From NCBI GenBank assembly GCA_045614365.1, contig JAZLCV010000069.1, forward strand, positions 1 to 18,486: 18,486 bases of DNA, in the 5' to 3' direction. Positions within the stretch are counted from its first letter, which is position 1; every line of letters starts with the position of its first letter. Of the stretch, positions 5,959 to 12,622 are shown in pieces. Below the pieces are notes generated by a model. It was not told where the DNA came from. It ran no database searches and saw only the letters and a program-made list of their open reading frames with translations. A program made the position numbers and the translations under genes. The DNA comes from SIG480 sp045614365 (GTDB lineage: Bacteria; Bacillota; Clostridia; Oscillospirales; JAAYXM01).

Positions 5959-7245
5959 ATGATTAATATTTTAAACACAGCAATTAACTTTGTTCGTGAG
6001 CCGCTTCTTGCCCCATTTGGCTTCAAGGGCGGACAACTTGACGAATTATGGCAGGTTGTTGTGCGTGTTTCCGACGGCAAGGATTCCGGTGTCGGTGTCG
6101 GTGTTCAGAGTGTTCTGTGGTCGGATGCAGAGATTTTTGCAACCCGAAGCCAGTGCGGCGGAAATGCGCTAATGTTCCTAATCTGCGAATTTGCGCTCGG
6201 GAAAATCCGTGGCAAAAGCTTCAAAACACCGTTTGAGGTGCTTGATTTCGTGCGTGATGACGCGATAGAATATGCAAAAAAGATAACGGGGAAGGAAGAC
6301 CTGCGTGAGACCTTCGTTATGAACGCGCTTGTCGCCCTTGATAATGCAGTATGGCAACTGTACGCAAAGAAGAAAAAGAGCGAAGACTTTATCGCTCTTA
6401 CAGGTGATAAATTTGCTCCGGCACTGTCCTGTAAGCACAATAAGCTGTGCAACATTCCGCTTGTTACTTACGGACTTTCCGATGAGAAGATTCACGCGCT
6501 CCTGCGTGATGGCTTTTTCCTTCTCAAAATAAAAATCGGTTCTGACCCGGATGGGGATAAGAGTCAGGAAAAGATGCTTGCGTGGGATAAATCGCGCCTT
6601 AAGCAAATTCACGATATTGCATCGCAGTATACAACAGAGTTTACCGAAAACGGAAAGATTGCATACTACATAGATGCAAACGGACGTTACGACTCGCTTG
6701 CCCGTATGCAGAATTTCCTTGATTATGCAAAGAAAATCGGTGCACTTGAGCAAATCGTTCTCCTTGAGGAACCGTTTGCAGAGGATAATAAGCTTGATGT
6801 TTCTTCTCTTCCGTGCAGAATTGCCGCAGACGAATCTGCTCATTCCGTGTACGACGTAGAAGAGCGCATTGCTCTCGGCTATACGGCAATTGCATTAAAA
6901 CCCATTGCAAAGACTATGTCCGAAAGTCTTCGTATTCTTTCCGAGGCACATAAGAAAAACGTTGTCTGCTTCTGTGCGGACCTTACCGTAAATCCGCTTA
7001 TGGTTGAGATAAACAAAAACGTTGCGGCACGTATTGCACCGATACCGGGAATTAAAATCGGTTCTGTAGAGTCCAACGGTGCACAGAACTACACCAACTG
7101 GGAAAAGCTTTATTCGTACCATCCAATGGGAAGCGAAAGCTTTGCCGCACCTACGAACGGCATCTACGAGCTTGATGAAAAGTTTTTCGAAACCGCCGGC
7201 GGTATCTACCGCGATTCCGAATATTATTCCTCTGTTGTGAAATGA
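5959..7245 (+). CDS. Enolase-superfamily enzyme (mandelate racemase/muconate lactonizing-like)
   Basis: A Mg-dependent enzyme of 428 residues that should abstract the alpha-proton of a carboxylate to give an enolate. AGAGG at 5946-5950 is 8 nt from the ATG. An N-terminal capping domain (about 1-150) precedes the beta/alpha barrel. Barrel marks: Lys190-x-Lys192 on beta-2 (K-I-K-I-G), metal ligands Asp239 (D-A-N-G-R-Y-D), Glu270 (L-L-E-E-P-F) and Asp291 (A-D-E-S), and Lys314 (A-L-K-P) on beta-6. The K-x-K plus later Lys pattern is that of the muconate lactonizing/dipeptide epimerase subgroup; I see no clear His-Asp dyad of mandelate racemase or acid-sugar dehydratases. It is somewhat longer than the usual 350-400 residues. 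Its neighbours point to sugar or sugar-acid metabolism. Reaction (racemisation, dehydration, cycloisomerisation) is open. Confidence 0.85.
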   Translation: MINILNTAINFVREPLLAPFGFKGGQLDELWQVVVRVSDGKDSGVGVGVQSVLWSDAEIFATRSQCGGNALMFLICEFALGKIRGKSFKTPFEVLDFVRDDAIEYAKKITGKEDLRETFVMNALVALDNAVWQLYAKKKKSEDFIALTGDKFAPALSCKHNKLCNIPLVTYGLSDEKIHALLRDGFFLLKIKIGSDPDGDKSQEKMLAWDKSRLKQIHDIASQYTTEFTENGKIAYYIDANGRYDSLARMQNFLDYAKKIGALEQIVLLEEPFAEDNKLDVSSLPCRIAADESAHSVYDVEERIALGYTAIALKPIAKTMSESLRILSEAHKKNVVCFCADLTVNPLMVEINKNVAARIAPIPGIKIGSVESNGAQNYTNWEKLYSYHPMGSESFAAPTNGIYELDEKFFETAGGIYRDSEYYSSVVK

Positions 7246-7265
7246 TCAAGAAAGATAATGCAACA

Positions 7266-7302
7266 ACCGTCCGCTGCAAGCCGCAGCGGACGGTGCCTTT
7301 TT
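7266..7302 (+). terminator. Intrinsic terminator of the AraC/enolase-superfamily transcript
   Basis: ACCGTCCGCTGC (7266-7277) pairs over 12 bp with GCAGCGGACGGT (7283-7294) around a 5-nt loop, followed by GCCTTTTT. The S1-domain gene on the minus strand stops at 7305, so the site lies between convergent genes. In the minus direction the tail is T-poor. Confidence 0.9.
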
Positions 7303-7304
7303 CT

Positions 7305-8246
7305 CTAATTAAACACACTCACAATTTCCTTCCTTGTACACTTATCCGGGGAATACCGCCATACATCAATATGTCCGCTTGTGATGAAATAATCCGAAGG
7401 GGTTATTAGTCTTTCTGTCTTTTCACGGAACACATCAATGATGATTAATTTGATTTTCATTTTATCGGGGAGAATGCTCTTTATAAAAACGGATACGCAG
7501 TCGCCGGCTTTAACATCCGGACGAAATTCCGCAAGGCCAGAGAGGTTGGGGGAAAGCTCTATAAATATGCCGTAATCTTCAATCCCGCGAACTATCCCGC
7601 GCACGGTTTGCCCGACCTCAAAGCGCGCGGCATTTTCCTCCCACGTCCCCAAAAGCTCGCGGTGACTTAAAAATATTCGTGATTTGTCAAAATCCATTCC
7701 GGTTATAATTGAAAAAATTTCATCGCCCACGCGAAATCTGTTGCAGGGGTGCGAAATGCGCGAAACGGATATCGCTTCTATTCCGATAAGGGAAACATTG
7801 CCGCAGCCTATGTCAACAAACGCGCCAAACGGTTCAAGGTGCGTTATGCGTGCAGGGATAATATCTCCTGCTGAGACTTCCGTCATAAGATGCCGCAGTG
7901 CCTTTTTTTGAGCAGCCACTCTTGAAAGATAGAGACTTATCTTTCCACCGTCATTTTCAATTCCGCGTATGATGCACGCAACGGGCTTTCCTACACGTGA
8001 AATGACGGCGATGTCCCGCGTTATTCCTTCTTCAATACCAAGCGCCGCTTCGGCACGGGGGATAACTCCGGTGTAACCGTTTAAATCAACCGTGAGGTTG
8101 TGAGAAGAATCGCAAAGCAAAACTTCTCCTTCTATGATAAGCTCATTTTCCATCGTTTCCCGTAAAGCGTTGCACGACGATGTGTTTTTTATGTTATGTT
8201 CTGTATGTATAAGCGCGCCTTCCGGTAAAAAAACTGTATCGCTCAT
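7305..8246 (-). CDS. S1-domain RNA-binding protein (ribosomal protein S1-like)
   Basis: A 313-residue cytoplasmic RNA-binding protein with a row of OB-fold S1 domains: one degenerate at about 37-110, one clear at about 126-196 (A-R-I-T-H-L-E-P-F-G-A-F-V-D-I-G, then F-L-S-H-R-E), and one at about 211-269 (G-I-V-R-G-I-E-D-Y-G-I-F-I-E, then S-G-L-A-E). A unique C-terminal tail follows. It is shorter than six-domain S1 of proteobacteria and resembles the reduced S1-like proteins of Clostridia, whose role in translation is less clear. GAGGAGG (plus-strand 8258-8264) is 11 nt from the ATG. It is monocistronic, facing the enolase-superfamily gene, with no evident functional link to the neighbouring catabolic genes. 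Confidence 0.85.
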   Translation of the reverse strand: MSDTVFLPEGALIHTEHNIKNTSSCNALRETMENELIIEGEVLLCDSSHNLTVDLNGYTGVIPRAEAALGIEEGITRDIAVISRVGKPVACIIRGIENDGGKISLYLSRVAAQKKALRHLMTEVSAGDIIPARITHLEPFGAFVDIGCGNVSLIGIEAISVSRISHPCNRFRVGDEIFSIITGMDFDKSRIFLSHRELLGTWEENAARFEVGQTVRGIVRGIEDYGIFIELSPNLSGLAEFRPDVKAGDCVSVFIKSILPDKMKIKLIIIDVFREKTERLITPSDYFITSGHIDVWRYSPDKCTRKEIVSVFN

Positions 8247-8310
8247 GTTTTGAAGGTCCTCCTCGTGTGGGATTTCCTTAAATGTATATGCGGGAAAAAA
8301 GAAAATTATT

Positions 8311-8350
8311 ATGAAAAAGCCGAAGCAGTTAAATCAACTGCTTCGGCTTT
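8311..8350 (-). terminator. Intrinsic terminator of the TIM-barrel isomerase gene
   Basis: A perfect 15-bp stem, AAAGCCGAAGCAGTT (8316-8330) with AACTGCTTCGGCTTT (8336-8350), and a 5-nt loop. Read on the minus strand it is followed by a TTTTTCAT tail, just after the stop at 8365. It separates the isomerase transcript from the S1-domain gene. Confidence 0.9.
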
Positions 8351-8364
8351 GGTATATGTAAAAG

Positions 8365-9138
8365 TTATGCGTTGGCCTGATTTATAAGCTCAACAAGCGT
8401 TTTTGCGTCTGCGATAAAGCTTTCGTCCGAGCCTCCGCGTACAAATTCAAGCATTGCGTGGCGAACTGTCTCATCGTTTTTAAACAATGAAAAACGCTCT
8501 GTCCAGATGTCGGTCGCTTCGGAAAGAAGAAGCTGCTCTCTGCCGGATTCAAAGGTTCTGAAATAGTATACGTGCAGATTTGTAAGTTTTCCGGAAGCAT
8601 AAATTGTGCGAAGAGAGTGCATCTGCTTATCCTCGGGAACCTGAAGTAATGCCTGCCAGTATGTACGGAAGTTCGGCTCATTAACCTCGAGCATATAGAA
8701 AAGCTGACTTTCCGGGAAATCTGTTACAGTATGGGCATGGCATTCTGTTGAAATTGTGATGCCGTAGTCTGCCGCTTTGCGGCTTATCTCCTTTGCCTCG
8801 CGGACAAGAGCTGCTCGGGCATCGGGGAGAAGGTATGCCGACGGGCTGCCGCCTGCCCATACTCTTATCTCGTCAGTTCCAAGTACTTTTGCGCTCTCAA
8901 GGAACGGGACGATGTCTGTCTTTGTGCCGAGACGGAAGTAGGAACCGTAGGAGGAGGTTTCAAGACCTGCATCCTCGGTCATTTTTTTTACTTCACGTGC
9001 GAGATTTACATCGCCCTCGGGAACGTGAACATCGCTGCCCCACTCAATTGAATGAAGACCTGCTTTTGATGCTATCTCAATAATTTCGCCCGGGGTCTTA
9101 TTTCTGAATGTAACTGAACAAAGTCCTGCTTTAAGCAT
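8365..9138 (-). CDS. Sugar phosphate isomerase/epimerase-like TIM-barrel protein
   Basis: A 257-residue xylose-isomerase-like (AP endonuclease 2 superfamily) barrel, expected to bind a divalent metal and isomerise or epimerise a sugar derivative. A TTG at 9153 is in frame, but GGAG (plus-strand 9148-9151) overlaps it and lies 9 nt from the ATG at 9138, so the ATG is used. Barrel signs are H-S-I-E-W-G (29-34), R-V-W-A-G-G (92-97), Glu132 in S-T-E-C-H-A-H, His189 in L-H-V-Y-Y-F and Glu231 in L-E-F-V-R-G-G. The strand that normally gives an Asp ligand (D-x-x-H) reads F-R-T-Y-W-Q (157-162), so one metal ligand is missing or replaced. It is transcribed away from the symporter gene from a near-consensus promoter. 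Substrate unknown; a keto-sugar or glycoside pathway is possible. Confidence 0.82.
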   Translation of the reverse strand: MLKAGLCSVTFRNKTPGEIIEIASKAGLHSIEWGSDVHVPEGDVNLAREVKKMTEDAGLETSSYGSYFRLGTKTDIVPFLESAKVLGTDEIRVWAGGSPSAYLLPDARAALVREAKEISRKAADYGITISTECHAHTVTDFPESQLFYMLEVNEPNFRTYWQALLQVPEDKQMHSLRTIYASGKLTNLHVYYFRTFESGREQLLLSEATDIWTERFSLFKNDETVRHAMLEFVRGGSDESFIADAKTLVELINQANA

Positions 9139-9179
9139 AATAAATATCTCCAAATCTTTTAAAAATTTTTACCTTATAT

Positions 9180-9208
9180 ATAATAGAATATAACTTCCAG
9201 CTTGTCAA
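9180..9208 (-). promoter_or_regulatory. Sigma-A promoter of the TIM-barrel isomerase gene
   Basis: On the minus strand, a perfect TTGACA (plus-strand 9208-9203) and TATTAT (9185-9180) are 17 bp apart. Transcription would begin near 9173, leaving a leader of about 35 nt before the start codon. Confidence 0.8.
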
Positions 9209-9220
9209 GGGAAAAACAGG

Positions 9221-9271
9221 AAATGCTCCACATTTTTTTTATATTTTCTTGCGTTTTTTTGTGAAATGTGG
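9221..9271. promoter_or_regulatory. Inverted AAATG/CATTT sites in the divergent promoter region
   Basis: CCACATTT (9228-9235) and AAATGTGG (9264-9271) are perfect 8-bp inverted copies, 36 bp apart centre to centre. The left one is also half of a tighter palindrome, AAATG-5-CATTT (9221-9235). The right arm abuts the -10 box of the symporter promoter, and both arms flank its -35 box. This fits an operator for a dimeric or AraC-type regulator; the binding protein is unknown. Confidence 0.45.
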
Positions 9272-9282
9272 TATTATATAAT
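9249..9282 (+). promoter_or_regulatory. Sigma-A promoter of the symporter gene
   Basis: TTGCGT (9249-9254) and TATTAT (9272-9277) are 17 bp apart. A perfect TATAAT (9277-9282) overlaps the latter but has only a T-run as -35. Either gives a start at about 9284-9289, just before AAGGAGG at 9291-9297, hence a very short leader. Confidence 0.65.
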
Positions 9283-9308
9283 GGAAAATTAAGGAGGTTG
9301 AGTCTTTT

Positions 9309-10682
9309 ATGAAAGAAAGAGAAAAATTTTCGTCGCGTCTCGGATTTATCCTTATTTCCGCAGGATGTGCGATAGGTCTCGGCAATGTGTGGAGATTTCC
9401 GTATATAACGGGGCAGTATGGCGGTGCAGCATTCGTGCTCATCTATCTGCTGTTCCTTGTTATCCTCGGTCTTCCGATTATGGCTATGGAGTTTTCTGTC
9501 GGTCGCGCCAGCCGCAAAAGCGCCGCGCGTTCGTTCCATGAGCTTGAGCCTGAGGGAACAAAGTGGCATCTTTTCAGCTACTTTGCCGTTGCGGGGAATT
9601 ATCTGCTTATGATGTTTTACACCGTCATTGCAGGATGGATGATTGCGTACTTCGTGAAAATGCTTCGCGGTGAGTTCGTCGGACAGGATCCGGCTGCTGT
9701 TGAGCAGATTTTCGGGACGATGACGTCACAGCCGGTGACAATGATCTTCTGGATGATTGTTGCAATAGCTATCGGTTTTGGTATATGCGGTCTCGGTTTG
9801 CAAAAGGGAGTAGAAAAGATCACAAAGTGGATGATGTCAAGCCTTTTTGTGATTATGCTTATCCTCGTTGTGCGTGCTGTGACGCTTCCGGGAGCTTCGG
9901 AAGGTCTTAAGTTTTACCTGATGCCGGATTTCGGGAAAATGGCAGAAGCGGGAATAATAAACGTTGTTGCCGCTGCAATGGGACAGTCGTTCTTTACGCT
10001 CAGTATCGGTATCGGGTCAATGGCAATATTCGGTAGCTACATCGACAAAAACCGCTCTCTTATGGGTGAGTCGGTCAGCATCCTTACGCTTGATACTTCG
10101 GTTGCACTGCTCTCCGGTCTTATCATCTTCCCGGCATGTTTCTCGTTCGGGGTAAATCCGGAAAGCGGTCCGAATCTTGTATTCATCACGCTCCCGAATA
10201 TCTTCAATGTTATGGCGGGCGGAAGAATATGGGGAATTCTTTTCTTTGTGTTTATGTCATTCGCTGCGCTCTCAACCGTTATTGCGGTTTTTGAGAACAT
10301 AATTTCCTTCGGCATGGACTTGTGGGGATGGTCACGTAAAAAGGCTGTTGTTGTGAATATTATTCTTATAACTGTTCTCTCTGTACCGTGTGCACTTGGA
10401 TTTAACGTATGGAGCGCCTTCCAGCCGCTCGGCGCGGGCTCCAATATCATGGATATTGAGGACTTTATTGTAAGCAACAATCTTCTGCCGCTTGGTTCGC
10501 TCGTGTATCTGTTCTTCTGTGTAACTCGCTACGGCTGGGGATGGGATAACTTTATGAACGAAGTTAATGCGGGGCAGGGAATGAAGTTTCCGCGTTGGAT
10601 TCGCTTCTACGTAACATTTATCCTTCCGCTTATTGTTCTCTTTATCTTCGTTCAGGGATATGTAAGTAAGTTCTTTGGTTAG
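9309..10682 (+). CDS. Na+-dependent transporter, neurotransmitter:sodium symporter (NSS/SNF) family
   Basis: A 457-residue membrane symporter with the LeuT fold. The hallmark TM1 sequence I-G-L-G-N-V-W-R-F-P-Y is at residues 23-33, the unwound TM1 region where Na+ and substrate bind. I count about 11 hydrophobic segments, the common number in bacterial members such as MhsT, with the TM6 region near G-Q-S-F-F-T-L-S-I-G-I-G. AAGGAGG at 9291-9297 is 11 nt from the ATG. Known bacterial members take up amino acids (Trp, Leu and other hydrophobic or aromatic ones), so an amino acid or amine is the default expectation. Sharing a regulatory region with a sugar-isomerase-like gene makes a carboxylate or amino-sugar substrate conceivable but unproven. 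The terminator that follows is stronger on the opposite strand. Confidence 0.92.
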   Translation: MKEREKFSSRLGFILISAGCAIGLGNVWRFPYITGQYGGAAFVLIYLLFLVILGLPIMAMEFSVGRASRKSAARSFHELEPEGTKWHLFSYFAVAGNYLLMMFYTVIAGWMIAYFVKMLRGEFVGQDPAAVEQIFGTMTSQPVTMIFWMIVAIAIGFGICGLGLQKGVEKITKWMMSSLFVIMLILVVRAVTLPGASEGLKFYLMPDFGKMAEAGIINVVAAAMGQSFFTLSIGIGSMAIFGSYIDKNRSLMGESVSILTLDTSVALLSGLIIFPACFSFGVNPESGPNLVFITLPNIFNVMAGGRIWGILFFVFMSFAALSTVIAVFENIISFGMDLWGWSRKKAVVVNIILITVLSVPCALGFNVWSAFQPLGAGSNIMDIEDFIVSNNLLPLGSLVYLFFCVTRYGWGWDNFMNEVNAGQGMKFPRWIRFYVTFILPLIVLFIFVQGYVSKFFG

Positions 10683-10683
10683 T

Positions 10684-10722
10684 ATAAAAAAACACAGCGC
10701 TGTGCATTTTTGCACAGCGCTG
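10684..10722 (-). terminator. Terminator shared by convergent symporter and RluA-family genes
   Basis: CAGCGCTGTGCA (10695-10706) pairs over 12 bp with TGCACAGCGCTG (10711-10722) around a TTTT loop. On the minus strand it is followed by TGTTTTTTTAT, a strong U tract 4 nt after the RluA-type gene. On the plus strand the tail is only GTTCT, so it serves the symporter less efficiently. Confidence 0.85.
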
Positions 10723-10725
10723 GTT

Positions 10726-11679
10726 CTATCCGAAAAACTTCTTTTTAAAAGGAATATCCTTCACGGTAAACGTCTTTCCATTTAAATATTCAAGTGCGCC
10801 GGCAGGTGTTGTGAATTTAAACACAAGCTTGTAAGAACACAACGCCTGATATTTCATGCCGAGGCGCTTGTTCTCAACGTTTCTTCCGTATTTTCCGTCA
10901 CCGACGAGCGGGTGGCCGATGCTTGCCATATGTGCGCGTATCTGATGCGTGCGCCCTGTGATAAGCTCGCATTCAAGAAGTGAAATATCCCCGTTTGATT
11001 TAAGAGTCTTGTATTTCGTGACCGCGGTTTTAGCACCCGGGCACGGATTTTTTTTGACATAAACGCGGTTTTCTTTTGCATCCTTGAAAATGTATCCGCG
11101 AAGCGCTCCACTTGCCGGATTCGGTTTTCCGAGAACAAGACAGAGATAATATTTTGCCATCTCGCGGTTCTTTATCTTGTCGTTCATTATGCGGAGTGCT
11201 TCTGCATTTTTTGCTGCAATAACTATTCCGGACGTGTTTCTGTCAATCCGGTTGCAAAGTGCGGGAATAAAGGAGTTTTCTTCCTCGGGATTCCATTCTC
11301 CGCGATGTGCAAGGTATGAAAGTATCTGCGCGATAAGCGTTTCGCCGCCTGCTTCGTCATCGTGAACGGATATCCCTGCAGGCTTGTTTGCAAGGAGTAT
11401 GTTTTCATCTTCATACAAGACATCCGGAAATGATGCCAAAAGCTTCGTTTCAGCCTTTTTTGCGCGTGTCGCTTCAAAAAACTCATCGTTTATATACATC
11501 GTCACAATATCGCCGACAGAGAGTTTGGTTTCTGCTTTTCCTCGCGCGTTGTTGACTTTTATTCGCTTAAGTCTTATGTATTTCTGTATAAGATTTGACG
11601 GGAGTGACGGAACCGATTTTGCCACGAATTTGTCAAGCCTTAGTCCTGCATCGTTTTGTTTTATTGTGAATTCCTTCAT
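10726..11679 (-). CDS. RluA-family 23S rRNA/tRNA pseudouridine synthase
   Basis: Converts specific uridines in RNA to pseudouridine. The 317-residue protein has an N-terminal S4 RNA-binding domain (about 12-60, with R-L-D-K-F and K-R-I-K-V-N) and an RluA catalytic domain. The latter holds the catalytic Asp146 in N-R-I-D-R-N-T-S-G, the L-L-A-N-K-P-A-G-I-S-V strand (95-105), and the R-T-H-Q-I-R-A-H-M block (243-251). Length and domain order match RluC/RluD-type enzymes. The ATG at 11679 is chosen over an upstream start at 11703 because GGAGG (plus-strand 11685-11689) precedes it by 5 nt and overlaps the longer reading frame. Target position is not predictable. Monocistronic, with its own promoter and terminator. 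Confidence 0.93.
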   Translation of the reverse strand: MKEFTIKQNDAGLRLDKFVAKSVPSLPSNLIQKYIRLKRIKVNNARGKAETKLSVGDIVTMYINDEFFEATRAKKAETKLLASFPDVLYEDENILLANKPAGISVHDDEAGGETLIAQILSYLAHRGEWNPEEENSFIPALCNRIDRNTSGIVIAAKNAEALRIMNDKIKNREMAKYYLCLVLGKPNPASGALRGYIFKDAKENRVYVKKNPCPGAKTAVTKYKTLKSNGDISLLECELITGRTHQIRAHMASIGHPLVGDGKYGRNVENKRLGMKYQALCSYKLVFKFTTPAGALEYLNGKTFTVKDIPFKKKFFG

Positions 11680-11707
11680 ATTTTCCTCCGCTCTAATAAT
11701 CAATCTA

Positions 11708-11716
11708 ATTATAGCA
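11708..11716 (-). promoter_or_regulatory. Extended -10 promoter of the RluA-family gene
   Basis: On the minus strand TGC-TATAAT (plus-strand 11716-11708) is a perfect extended -10 element. The -35 region at 17 bp is only T-rich, which an extended -10 tolerates. Transcription would begin near 11701. Confidence 0.6.
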
Positions 11717-11766
11717 GAATTGCGTGAAAAATAAAAGCGTTTTTTTATAAACAGAGAGCAAAAGCC

Positions 11767-11795
11767 TTGACATCCTTATCTCCCGGGTATATAAT
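11767..11795 (+). promoter_or_regulatory. Consensus sigma-A promoter upstream of the TPP riboswitch
   Basis: TTGACA (11767-11772) and TATAAT (11790-11795) both match consensus exactly and are 17 bp apart. Transcription would begin near 11802, just before the aptamer. So strong a promoter implies that control is left to the riboswitch. A second TATAAT lies at 11801-11806. Confidence 0.9.
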
Positions 11796-11807
11796 TACAG
11801 TATAATT

Positions 11808-11897
11808 AAATAAGGGGTGCTGATTTTATCGGCTGAGAATGGGCTGTATGCCTGTAACACATGAACCTGATGCGGATAATGCCGACGTAGGAAATCA
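11808..11897 (+). promoter_or_regulatory. TPP riboswitch aptamer (THI element)
   Basis: The diagnostic thi-box blocks are all present in order: GGGGTGCTG (11814-11822), a small P3 hairpin CTGAT/ATCGG, GGCTGAGA (11831-11838) that binds the pyrimidine of thiamine pyrophosphate, GAACCTGATG, and CGGATAATGCCGACGTAGG (11873-11891) that binds the pyrophosphate. The downstream gene encodes a thiamine transporter, as expected. The outer P1 ends are approximate because pairing there is weak to the eye. Confidence 0.95.
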
Positions 11898-11910
11898 TAT
11901 GTCAAAAAAT

Positions 11911-11942
11911 CACGTTTTGCTTATTTGCAGAGCGTGTTTTTT
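11911..11942 (+). terminator. Intrinsic terminator: riboswitch expression platform
   Basis: CACGTTTTGC (11911-11920) pairs with GCAGAGCGTG (11927-11936) over 10 bp including G-U wobbles, loop TTATTT, then six T (11937-11942). It lies between aptamer and thiT, so TPP binding would be expected to favour termination. TGATTTT in the aptamer P3 strand (11821-11827) could pair with AAAATCA (11906-11912) and invade the base of this stem; that antiterminator is a guess. Confidence 0.8.
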
Positions 11943-11970
11943 ATTAGCACAGGAAGAACGGAGGACAATT

Positions 11971-12534
11971 ATGAACAGACAAATTAAAACGCGAAAACTG
12001 ACGGAATGCGCCGTGATGGTAGCGCTTGCTTCCGTGCTTTCTCTTGTATGCATTTATCAGGCACCGTTTGACGGAAAGGTGACCCTTGCAAGTATGGTTC
12101 CGCTTATTCTTGTGTGCGTACATATAAAAGAGTTTAAATGGGGAGTTATCTGCTGCTTTGCTTATTCGCTTGTACAGATGATGCTTGGTTTTGCTGCTCC
12201 GCCGACTGCAACACTGCCGTACTTTTTTGCAGTTGTAATGCTTGATTACATCGTTGCTTTCAGTGCTCTTGCCGTCGCAAATCCGGTCTCGCGGATTTTT
12301 TTAAACAGATATGTAGGTGTTGCACTCGGCAGTGTAACAGCGGTTTCTTTACGCTTTGTGTGTCATTACATTTCCGGAATACTCATCTGGGGCGTGTATG
12401 CACCGGAGGGGCAGCCTGTATGGCTGTATTCGCTTTTATATAACGGGGGATATATGCTGCCGGAGTTGATTATCACAACGGTGCTCTCTCCGGTGCTTTA
12501 TAAAGTTTTACGTCTTGAAAAAACTAAAAAATAA
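11971..12534 (+). CDS. thiT: ThiT, thiamine-binding S component of an ECF transporter
   Basis: A 187-residue membrane protein that captures thiamine outside the cell and works with the shared EcfA/A'/T energising module, which is not in this window. About six hydrophobic segments are visible. Family marks are A-L-A-S-V-L-S (18-24) in TM1, the T-L-A-S-M-V-P (38-44) loop, K-E-F-K-W-G (53-58), L-D-Y-I-V-A-F (91-97), C-H-Y-I-S-G (131-136) and W-L-Y-S-L-L-Y-N-G-G-Y-M-L-P-E (151-165), which hold the Trp, His, Tyr, Asn and Glu used for ligand binding in characterised ThiT. The frame is open from 11839, but that would start inside the riboswitch; GGAGG at 11960-11964 is 6 nt from the ATG at 11971. 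It is controlled by the upstream TPP riboswitch. Confidence 0.95.
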   Translation: MNRQIKTRKLTECAVMVALASVLSLVCIYQAPFDGKVTLASMVPLILVCVHIKEFKWGVICCFAYSLVQMMLGFAAPPTATLPYFFAVVMLDYIVAFSALAVANPVSRIFLNRYVGVALGSVTAVSLRFVCHYISGILIWGVYAPEGQPVWLYSLLYNGGYMLPELIITTVLSPVLYKVLRLEKTKK

Positions 12535-12548
12535 CCTTGCAAAAGCGG

Positions 12549-12577
12549 TTGATATTTTTGCGCGTATATGATAAAAT
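12549..12577 (+). promoter_or_regulatory. Sigma-A promoter of the aminotransferase-trpS operon
   Basis: TTGATA (12549-12554) and TAAAAT (12572-12577) are 17 bp apart, with TGA directly before the -10 giving an extended -10. Transcription would start near 12584. The leader of about 40 nt is too short for a T-box. Confidence 0.75.
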
Positions 12578-12622
12578 ATTTAAATAGTATTATATGTAAA
12601 TTTTGGAGGCGTAAAATATATT

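Noticed and set aside
6178..6843. 221-residue open frame on the minus strand
   Set aside because: It lies wholly antisense to the enolase-superfamily gene, has Cys/Arg-rich low-information content and no recognisable domain.
11839..11970. 44-codon N-terminal extension of thiT
   Set aside because: It begins within the TPP aptamer and runs through the terminator; a proper Shine-Dalgarno site precedes the ATG at 11971.
12532..12558. Possible terminator after thiT (AACC...GGTT with GC/GC core, then ATTTTT)
   Set aside because: The stem is short and bulged, so it is not convincing; it also overlaps the next promoter.
12535..12622. T-box or attenuator controlling trpS expression
   Set aside because: The leader is only about 40 nt and no T-box sequence or specifier stem is visible.
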